A DNA stretch of 11,728 nucleotides. It comes from GCA-2687515 sp002687515. GTDB taxonomy: Bacteria; Pseudomonadota; Alphaproteobacteria; Rhodospirillales; UBA2165. Made by a program: the position numbers and the translations under genes. The notes below the pieces were generated by a model. The model was not told the DNA's origin and did not search any database. It saw only the letters and a program-made list of their open reading frames with translations. The DNA lies in contig JASLNU010000051.1 of assembly GCA_030745835.1 (NCBI GenBank), positions 1 through 11,728 of the forward strand, in the 5' to 3' direction. Within the stretch, counting starts at the first letter, position 1. Each line of letters opens with the position of its first letter. This document shows, piece after piece, positions 1 to 6,402 of this stretch.

Positions 1-69
1 TCCGGTGCGAAGTTCCTGGACTGTATCCGCCGGAACGTCGCTGAACAATCGAGATACTTCGGCCATCAT
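1..69 (-). CDS. Possible 5' end of a gene downstream of ppk1 (partial)
   Basis: On the minus strand an open frame starts at one of two adjacent ATG codons (67-69 or 64-66) and runs off the left edge, giving about 23 residues that begin MMAEVSRLFSD and end ELRTG. No strong ribosome binding site precedes it, and 23 residues are too few to recognise a family. The main argument is position: it lies on the same strand as ppk1 and just downstream of it. In many proteobacteria ppk is followed by ppx (exopolyphosphatase), so that is one guess, but the hallmark Ppx N-terminal motif is not within the visible part. Open plus-strand frames also exist over the same bases, one ending at 97-99, so the call is weak. 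Confidence 0.3.
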   Translation of the reverse strand, partial: MMAEVSRLFSDVPADTVQELRTG

Positions 70-111
70 TCGCGCTTAGGCTTAGTGGACGGTATTTAAC
101 ATATGGTACCC

Positions 112-383
112 GCTAGAGCGGTTCCGGATAGATAGGAACCAATTTACCGGGATGATTTTGCCCCGTGGCGAGGAGCGCGTCGCATGGCGATGCGGCGCAT
201 CGGCAAAGATGTGCGACGACGTCCACGGGTCAAAAGCACCCGGCCTGCGGTGGGGCAAATCGGCTCCCCGGGTGCGTTGCGGCGCTTGCCCGATGGATCC
301 GCATCGCGCCGCGCGCCGCGCCTGCCCGGAAAACCGATTTGTTCCCATAAATTTTATTCATATCTATCCGGAACCGCTCTAGC
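112..383. mobile_element. MITE-like element with 23-bp perfect terminal inverted repeats
   Basis: Bases 112-134 (beginning GCTAGAGCGGTTCC) are the exact reverse complement of 361-383, and weaker similarity continues inward for some 20 bases. The enclosed segment of about 226 bases has no convincing gene; the open frames across it have arginine-rich, low-complexity translations and no transposase motif. A TA dinucleotide sits at the same place in each repeat (114-115 and 380-381). That suits an element of the IS630/Tc1-mariner type, which duplicates TA on insertion, with an element body of about 264 bp (116-379). On that reading the flanking GC and GC pairs are a palindromic target and not part of the element. 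The right TA is part of the ppk1 stop codon. The structure is seen directly; the family assignment and mobility are inference. It also accounts for the gap of roughly 300 bases between ppk1 and the next possible gene. Confidence 0.55.
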
Positions 384-2544
384 CTCTGTCGGAAACCAAA
401 CGCGGCATGACTGGACGATGACGCTCGAGCGCACTGCCACGGCCCGACAGGCTGGGGTTGGTCATGAAATATTCGTGAGCATTAAAATCACCGGCATCCG
501 ATTTCATGCGTGTGTAGGTTCCGTCGGCATTCATAATCCAGCTTCGCCGCCCATCCACAATATTGGCCACCATGATCTGCTCAAGAACTTGTTGATGAAC
601 GGTGGGATTTTCAATAGGCACCATTATCTCGACCCGCCAATTCAGGTTGCGTGGCATCCAATCGGCGGACGAGATATAGATTTTGGCCGACGGCGACGGT
701 ATTTCCTTTCCGTTGCCAAACACAATGATCCGGGAATGCTCCAAAAACCGCCCGACAATGCTTTTAACCCGGATATTTTCCGACAACGCCGGCACCCCCG
801 GCCGCAAGCAACAAATCCCGCGAATAACCAATTCGATTTTCACGCCCGCCCCTGACGCCTTGTAGAGCGCATCGATGATGCCGGGATCTACCAACGAGTT
901 CATTTTCGCCCAAATTGCCGCCGGCCGGCCGGCTTCGGCATGCTCGATTTCCTCGTCGATCAGTTCAATTATCATATCGCGCATGGTCAACGGCGAAACG
1001 GCAAGCTTCTCTAAATTCGTCGGTTCCGTATATCCGGTCATAAAATTAAAAATCTGCGCCGCGTCGTGGCACAGCTCGGGATCACAGGTAAAGAAGGAAA
1101 GATCGGTGTATATTTTGGCCGTCACCGGATGGTAATTGCCGGTGCCGAAATGCGCGTAACTGCGGAGTCTGTCGCCTTCGCGCCGGACCACGAGGCTGAT
1201 CTTGGCGTGGGTTTTCTTGTCGAGGAAACCAAATACCACGTTGGCGCCGGCGCGTTCCAGATCGCGCGCCCACCGGATATTGGCTTCTTCGTCAAAACGG
1301 GCCTTCAACTCGACCATGGCGGTTACCGATTTTCCCGCTTCCGCGGCTTCGATCAATGCGGCGACGGTGGGCGAATCGTTGCTGGTTCGATACAGCGTCT
1401 GTTTGACCGCGACCACATCCGGATCGCGCGCCGCTTGACGAATAAACTGCACAACAACATCGAAACTTTCGTAAGGATGATGGACGATAAAATCCTTTTG
1501 CCGGATGGCCTCGAAGCAATCACCGCCAAGTTCGCGAACCCGCTCGGGGAAGCGGGCGTTGAACACCTTGAACATGAGATCCGGGCGGTCCAGCTTGCAG
1601 AGCTCACTGGTATCGGCAAGACCAATGATTTCGCTGCTGCGGATGACCGCATCGGGTTCCACATGTGCCTCTTCGACAATCATGCCGTAGAGGGCGGCGG
1701 GGAAACCCGCGTCCACGGCAAGGCGGATGACGGAACCGTGGATACGACGCTTCAACGCCGATTGATAGGTCCGCATCAAATCTTCCGCTTCTTCGTCAAA
1801 TTCGACTTCGCTATCGCGGATAATTCGGAAACATGCGCTCTCCTCGACCTCGAAATCCGGGAACAAATCGGCAAGGAATAAGGTGATAATGTCTTCCAGC
1901 AAGAATAGCCGGATCGTCCCACCACCACGGATATTAATGAAACGGTCCATCATGTTGGGCAAGGGGATCAGCGCCTTCAGTATTTGCCCGTCCTTTTTGC
2001 TGCGAAGTTGCAGCGCCATGGAAAATCCCAAATTTGGGATAAACGGAAACGGGTGCGCCGGATCAACGGCAACAGGCGTTAAAAGCGGAAAGACCTGCTC
2101 ATCGAAATAGGTCTTCAGCCATTCCTTCTCATTCGCGTAAAGGTCATCTTTGGACAGCACCTCTATTCCAACTGAACGCAGTTCCGACTTGAGTCCGCGC
2201 CAACATTCCTGCTGGTCGTTCATCAATTCGACGGCGCGTTTGAGTACGGCCTGCATTTGTTGCGCCGGGGTCAGTCCGTCCGGGCTTTGCCCGGCGAATC
2301 CGGCATCGACCTGACCTTTCAACCCGGCGACGCGCACCATGTAAAATTCATCCAGGTTGGACGCCGAAATGGATAGGAAGCGAACCCTTTCCAGCAGCGG
2401 ATAATCGGTGTTGCGGGCTTCCTCGAGAACCCGCGCATTGAATTCCAACCACGACAATTCACGGTTCAGAAAGCGTTCCTTGGCATCGTTGCCAATGGGA
2501 AGAACTTTATTTCTTGCAGTTGTCGTCACAAATATTCCGTTCAC
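379..2544 (-). CDS. ppk1: Polyphosphate kinase 1
   Basis: This enzyme reversibly transfers the terminal phosphate of ATP to inorganic polyphosphate through a phosphohistidine intermediate. The protein has 721 residues, normal for Ppk1. The N-terminal domain carries the family signature NRELSWLEFNARVLEEA (27-43), followed by SASNLDEFYMVRVAGL (60-75). The two histidines known from the E. coli enzyme are present: the autophosphorylated one in THAKISLVV (H446) and the second in LEHSRIIVF (H603). HFGTGNYHP (465-473) and KIYISSADWM (621-630) are also typical. The start is GTG at 2542-2544, with no strong Shine-Dalgarno; a second GTG five codons in (2527-2529), with GGA upstream, is an alternative. 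No ATG lies between the frame's beginning and the conserved N-terminus. The TAG stop (379-381) lies inside the right inverted repeat of the neighbouring MITE-like element. The gene is divergent from the sixA-like gene, with a 125-nt AT-rich gap that probably holds promoters for both. Confidence 0.97.
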   Translation of the reverse strand: MNGIFVTTTARNKVLPIGNDAKERFLNRELSWLEFNARVLEEARNTDYPLLERVRFLSISASNLDEFYMVRVAGLKGQVDAGFAGQSPDGLTPAQQMQAVLKRAVELMNDQQECWRGLKSELRSVGIEVLSKDDLYANEKEWLKTYFDEQVFPLLTPVAVDPAHPFPFIPNLGFSMALQLRSKKDGQILKALIPLPNMMDRFINIRGGGTIRLFLLEDIITLFLADLFPDFEVEESACFRIIRDSEVEFDEEAEDLMRTYQSALKRRIHGSVIRLAVDAGFPAALYGMIVEEAHVEPDAVIRSSEIIGLADTSELCKLDRPDLMFKVFNARFPERVRELGGDCFEAIRQKDFIVHHPYESFDVVVQFIRQAARDPDVVAVKQTLYRTSNDSPTVAALIEAAEAGKSVTAMVELKARFDEEANIRWARDLERAGANVVFGFLDKKTHAKISLVVRREGDRLRSYAHFGTGNYHPVTAKIYTDLSFFTCDPELCHDAAQIFNFMTGYTEPTNLEKLAVSPLTMRDMIIELIDEEIEHAEAGRPAAIWAKMNSLVDPGIIDALYKASGAGVKIELVIRGICCLRPGVPALSENIRVKSIVGRFLEHSRIIVFGNGKEIPSPSAKIYISSADWMPRNLNWRVEIMVPIENPTVHQQVLEQIMVANIVDGRRSWIMNADGTYTRMKSDAGDFNAHEYFMTNPSLSGRGSALERHRPVMPRLVSDRG

Positions 2545-2556
2545 CGGTTGCCAATG

Positions 2557-2575
2557 TCCGATCCGCCGGATCGGA
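2557..2575. repeat. 19-bp perfect palindrome in the ppk1 leader
   Basis: Nine-base arms, TCCGATCCG and CGGATCGGA, flank a single central C. The palindrome ends 12 nt upstream of the ppk1 GTG codon. No T run follows the stem on either strand, so it is not a simple terminator. Its position fits a dimeric repressor operator, or a hairpin in the ppk1 5' untranslated region that would lie close to the ribosome binding region. No regulator can be named from the sequence alone. Confidence 0.5.
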
Positions 2576-2612
2576 AAATAGAACTAATATTCCATATATC
2601 CGTTTAGATTAT

Positions 2613-2634
2613 TTATTTTACCATTATTTTACTG
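2613..2634 (-). promoter_or_regulatory. Tandem 11-bp direct repeats upstream of ppk1 (putative activator site)
   Basis: Read on the minus strand, CAGTAAAATAA is followed directly by TGGTAAAATAA, so nine of eleven bases repeat exactly with an 11-bp period, about one helical turn. The site lies about 70-90 bp upstream of the ppk1 start. The spacing (7-bp half-sites separated by 4 bp) is the same as in PhoB boxes, and ppk belongs to the Pho regulon in several bacteria. However, the base sequence does not match the CTGTCAT consensus well, so PhoB is only one candidate. AT-rich hexamers that could serve as a -10 element (for example TATATG) lie downstream, but no promoter can be fixed. The site could equally act on the divergent phosphatase gene. 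Confidence 0.35.
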
Positions 2635-2669
2635 CAAACTGAAAATCCGGGATCGAAGCAGGCACCGCC

Positions 2670-3200
2670 GTGAAACATATTTATGTACTGCGCCATGCCA
2701 AATCGCAATGGCCCGAACCGCCGATTGATGATTTCGACCGTCCGCTGAACGAGCGCGGACGCAAGAATGCGGCGGCGCTCGGCGCCTGGCTTAAGGCTGG
2801 CCGCCTCATCCCGCAAGTGATCTTTCATTCGCCGGCGGCACGTGCCGCCGAAACCGTCCGGCACCTGACGGAGGACTGGACCGGAGACACCGAAATCAGA
2901 CCGGCACAAGAATTATATCTTGCCAATCGGAGCCTTTTGCTGGGCTTCACGCGGGCGGTCAATGACCGCTTCCGGTCGGCCATGATCGTCGGCCACAATC
3001 CCGGAATGGCGGCATTTGCGTCTAAGTTGGCGAAGTCCGGAGACAAAGAAGCCATTGACCGCCTGAAGGGCAAGTTTCCGACCGCGGCGCTTGCAATTTT
3101 CGATAATCCGCAAAACCAATGGTCGAAACTAATCTTCAATGAAACTAGGCTTATTGAATATATTCGGCCCAAAGATCTGCAACTCTTGAACAACTGTTAA
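2670..3200 (+). CDS. SixA-like histidine phosphatase family protein
   Basis: A 176-residue cytoplasmic protein of the histidine phosphatase (phosphoglycerate mutase-like) superfamily, closest to the short SixA type, which removes phosphate from phosphohistidine in signalling proteins. The catalytic motif is LRHAKS (7-12, with R8 and H9). It is followed by DFDRPLNERG (21-30), SPAARAAET (54-62) with its conserved arginine R58, the acidic ELYLA (81-85), and GHNPGM (108-113), which supplies the second histidine H109. All core residues are intact. The start is GTG at 2670, immediately before the conserved MKHIYVLRHA; a purine-rich AGCAGG lies upstream. The substrate cannot be read from the sequence: E. 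coli SixA acts on ArcB and on a nitrogen phosphotransferase protein, but other members act on small molecules. It is divergent from ppk1. The 159-nt gap that follows it, before the GGDEF/EAL gene, shows no clear terminator or gene. Confidence 0.88.
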   Translation: MKHIYVLRHAKSQWPEPPIDDFDRPLNERGRKNAAALGAWLKAGRLIPQVIFHSPAARAAETVRHLTEDWTGDTEIRPAQELYLANRSLLLGFTRAVNDRFRSAMIVGHNPGMAAFASKLAKSGDKEAIDRLKGKFPTAALAIFDNPQNQWSKLIFNETRLIEYIRPKDLQLLNNC

Positions 3201-3359
3201 TGAGTGATTAGGTTGAGTGGTAATATTGGGCCGGGTAATTCGTTGTTTAATATTGATTTTGTCGATTGGAGCTTGATTGCGTCGACTTTGTCCACACTGG
3301 AAGAATTCCGGCCAAGGCCGCCCTTTGCCGTTGCAATGGCGCCGATAAGGGACAGTTAA

Positions 3360-6350
3360 TTGCCCATGCCATCCGCGAAAAATATGAGTGAAGACTCGCT
3401 CGATATAAGCGAATTGATTTTCGATTCGGCCAGCGCGCTCGCGCTGTGGGATTGCGACGGCCTGCTCATTCGTTTCAATGAACAATTCAAGAAACTGTTT
3501 CGGGGAAAGAAATTTTCCGTCGCGGCAGGAATAAAATTGTCGGATGCCGACGCGGCGCTGAGATCGCGCGTCATCTCTTTCGACAGCCGAAATCTGGCCA
3601 ACCTGCTGGTTCCCGACCGCCGGAAATCGAGCAAACTAAACGCTCGCGACATCCAATTGGACGACGGTAGCTGGTGGATCGTTACTTCGCGAAAGACCGC
3701 CAACGGTCAGACCATGAATTCGATCTACGATGTTACCGACATCAAGCAAAAAGAGCTTGAGGCACAGCGTCTGGCGCAACGCAACGCACAAATGGCGGTC
3801 GCCATTTCGGCCATGGATTCGGGCGTCGTGATCACCAACCCCAACATGCCCGACAATCCAATCGTATTTGTAAATCCGGCCTTTGTTCCGCCTCCGAAGA
3901 TCAGCCGCGACCGTTTGCTCGGAGAACCGTTTCATATCCTTTTTCAGAACCGTGACGACCGCAAGGCGCACAAACAGTTGCTGAAAGATATCAAGCATCA
4001 AAAATCGGCCAGCGCGGTCCTTCCCAGATATGCCAACGGCGGCAAACCGGCCTGGTACGAGTTGAGGCTCAACCCGGTGCGGGGCGAAAACGGGCGGGTG
4101 AATTATTACCTCGGCATTCAAACCGACGTCACGGTCCGCAAACAATCCGAGCTAGAGCTGCAAAACCGAATGGGTCAGCAGTCGGCCATTGCCGAGTTGG
4201 GGCACAGAGCGCTCGCTGGGACGGACCTCGGGGAGTTATTCGTTGACGCCGCGCAAATGGTTGCCTCGGCATGGAGCGCGAAGCAAGTCAGTATCGAAGA
4301 ACTTGCCGCCGACGGCCGCAGCCTTCGCCTGATTGCCGGGACCGGATGGAAAAAGAAAAACCTTGGTAAATTTGAAACCCGGATCACCCGTAGTTCCATT
4401 CTGTCACGGGTCATGTTATCGGGACACACCGAAATCGTCCGGCGTAGCGCCAGCCAGGCAAAGCGCCACAAGGGCCTGCCCGGCACCCAAAATCTGAAAC
4501 ATTCGGTTTTCACGGCGATCAGGGGACGGGACAAGCCCTATGGCGTTCTCGCCGTGCACGGCAATGACGAACTGACATTCGGTCCCGACGACATCAATTT
4601 CTTGGAATCGATGGCTTACGTGCTGGGCGTCGCCGTCGAACGCACTCAGTCAGAAGATGCCATCCGGGAAAGCGAATACCGCTTCGAGTTGGCGGTGAAG
4701 GGTTCCAATGACGGGATCTGGGACTGGGATATCAAAGGTGATCGGACTTATATTTCCTCCCGTTGGAAATCGATGATCGGTTTCGACGAGGAAGCGCGTT
4801 TCGAAAATATGGAGGCATGGATCGACTGCATCCACGCCGAGGACCGCGAAGTCTTCAAATCAACCCTCGATTCGCATCTCACGGGTGATTCCCCGTATTT
4901 TATTTGCGAGCATCGAATGCTGCACCACGACGGGACATATAGATGGATGCTGGCACGCGGGCTCGCCGTGCGCGACGGTTCCGGCAAGGCAACGCGTATT
5001 GCCGGTTCATTGAGCGATATCGACGAAAATAAGCACACCGAGCATCAGTTGCTGAAAGATGCGCTTCACGATTCCCTGACTGGATTGCCAAACCGGGCGC
5101 TGTTCACCGACCGCGTTACCCAAGCCATATCCAGAACGATGCGCAATTCGGAATTCCTGTTCGCCGTCATGTTCTTGGATTTTGACCGTTTCAAATTGGT
5201 CAATGACAGTCTCGGCCATTCCTACGGCGACCAGATGCTAATCGAAATCAGTCTCCGGCTACGGGATTGCGTCCGTGAAATCGATACCGTTGCCCGCCTC
5301 GGCGGAGACGAATTTGCCGTGCTTCTGGAAGACATCGACGTCGAGGACGAAGCCGAAGTAGTGGCACGTCGTATCAATAAGCTATTGGGGGGGGCATTCC
5401 GTCTGGCGGGCAAGGATATCGTATCCAATGCCAGTATCGGCATCGCCTTCAGCTCTCTCGGTTATAGCCACCCCGAGGAAATGATCCGCGATGCGGATAT
5501 CGCGATGTACCAGGCTAAATCCCGGGGACGGGCGCGCCATGTGGTTTTCGATAAGGGTATGCACGTGCTCGCCGTAACCCAGCTCGAGATCGAAACCGAT
5601 CTCCGCCGCGCCATCGAAAAAAACGAATTTCTCTTATATTATCAACCTGTTATGAACGCAGATGACGAAAAAATCACTGGTTTCGAGGCGCTGATCAGGT
5701 GGCAGCATCCGGAAAGAGGCTTCATCCCTCCTGGTGATTTCATTGCCATCGCCGAGGAAACCAAACTCATCATTCCCATCGGCCGTTGGGTAATCGGCGA
5801 AGCCTGCAAACAAGCCCGCAAATGGCAACGCCAATTTCCAAATATGGAATTGAACGTCAGCGTCAACGTCGCGCCGCAGCAATTCGCCGATCCCGAATTG
5901 ATCGAGGATATCAGCCGCGCGCTGGATGAAACCAAGCTTCCCGGCAACAGGCTGAAGGTTGAAATCACCGAAAGCGCGATTATGGTAAATCCACATGAAG
6001 TGACCGACCGGCTGAACCAGATACGCGAAATGGGCGTCCAGCTTCACGTCGACGATTTCGGCACCGGCTATTCCTCACTCAGCCATCTTCATCGGTTTCC
6101 CATTGATGCGCTTAAAGTCGACCGGTCGTTCGTCATCTCGATGGGTGAATCGGAGGAGAATATGGAAATCGTGCGCACCATCATTGCCCTCGCCCATAAT
6201 CTCAAATTGAAAACCGTCGCCGAAGGTGTCGAAACGCGTGGCGCGCTCGAGCAGCTTAAGAAACTCGGTTGCGATTTTGCGCAAGGCTATTTCTTCTCGC
6301 GGCCGATGGAAGTAAGCGAGGCAACCAAATATATAGCAGGTCACAAGTAA
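3360..6350 (+). CDS. PAS/LOV-like/GAF/PAS-GGDEF-EAL c-di-GMP signalling protein
   Basis: A 996-residue soluble sensor with no evident membrane segment. In order: an N-terminal PAS-like domain (about 15-130, with LALWDCDGLLIRFNEQF), a LOV-like PAS (about 143-262), a GAF domain (about 275-428), a PAS_3-type domain (about 438-558, with DGIWDWDIKGDRTYISSRW), GGDEF (about 565-730) and EAL (about 740-990). The GGDEF motif is intact (648-652) and the inhibitory RxxD site is present as R639-E-I-D642. The EAL half keeps EALIR (776-780), N836, EITES (868-872), DDFGTGYSS (898-906), K919 and AEGVET (954-959). By family knowledge it could therefore both make and degrade cyclic di-GMP. The LOV-like domain lacks the photoactive cysteine. 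The start is taken as TTG 3360, about 9 nt after AAGGGA; ATG 3366 is the alternative. A run of eight G (5387-5394) lies inside the GGDEF coding region. The sensed signals are unknown. Confidence 0.95.
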   Translation: MPMPSAKNMSEDSLDISELIFDSASALALWDCDGLLIRFNEQFKKLFRGKKFSVAAGIKLSDADAALRSRVISFDSRNLANLLVPDRRKSSKLNARDIQLDDGSWWIVTSRKTANGQTMNSIYDVTDIKQKELEAQRLAQRNAQMAVAISAMDSGVVITNPNMPDNPIVFVNPAFVPPPKISRDRLLGEPFHILFQNRDDRKAHKQLLKDIKHQKSASAVLPRYANGGKPAWYELRLNPVRGENGRVNYYLGIQTDVTVRKQSELELQNRMGQQSAIAELGHRALAGTDLGELFVDAAQMVASAWSAKQVSIEELAADGRSLRLIAGTGWKKKNLGKFETRITRSSILSRVMLSGHTEIVRRSASQAKRHKGLPGTQNLKHSVFTAIRGRDKPYGVLAVHGNDELTFGPDDINFLESMAYVLGVAVERTQSEDAIRESEYRFELAVKGSNDGIWDWDIKGDRTYISSRWKSMIGFDEEARFENMEAWIDCIHAEDREVFKSTLDSHLTGDSPYFICEHRMLHHDGTYRWMLARGLAVRDGSGKATRIAGSLSDIDENKHTEHQLLKDALHDSLTGLPNRALFTDRVTQAISRTMRNSEFLFAVMFLDFDRFKLVNDSLGHSYGDQMLIEISLRLRDCVREIDTVARLGGDEFAVLLEDIDVEDEAEVVARRINKLLGGAFRLAGKDIVSNASIGIAFSSLGYSHPEEMIRDADIAMYQAKSRGRARHVVFDKGMHVLAVTQLEIETDLRRAIEKNEFLLYYQPVMNADDEKITGFEALIRWQHPERGFIPPGDFIAIAEETKLIIPIGRWVIGEACKQARKWQRQFPNMELNVSVNVAPQQFADPELIEDISRALDETKLPGNRLKVEITESAIMVNPHEVTDRLNQIREMGVQLHVDDFGTGYSSLSHLHRFPIDALKVDRSFVISMGESEENMEIVRTIIALAHNLKLKTVAEGVETRGALEQLKKLGCDFAQGYFFSRPMEVSEATKYIAGHK

Positions 6351-6402
6351 TTCCGTTGCCTTACGCAATACCCTTTTTACCGCACCTTGGTATAAGCCTC
6401 CG

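Noticed and set aside
82..348. An 88-codon minus-strand open frame inside the MITE-like segment, as a possible transposase remnant
   Set aside because: Arginine/proline-rich translation with no transposase motif, no ribosome binding site, and it runs through the left inverted repeat.
184..855. A 223-codon plus-strand open frame crossing the MITE-like segment and the end of ppk1
   Set aside because: Two thirds of it is antisense to ppk1, whose frame is certain; the translation has no recognisable domain and starts within the repeat element.
1066..1881. A 271-codon plus-strand open frame antisense to ppk1
   Set aside because: Shadow frame of a GC-rich gene; the opposite strand encodes conserved Ppk1 motifs throughout.
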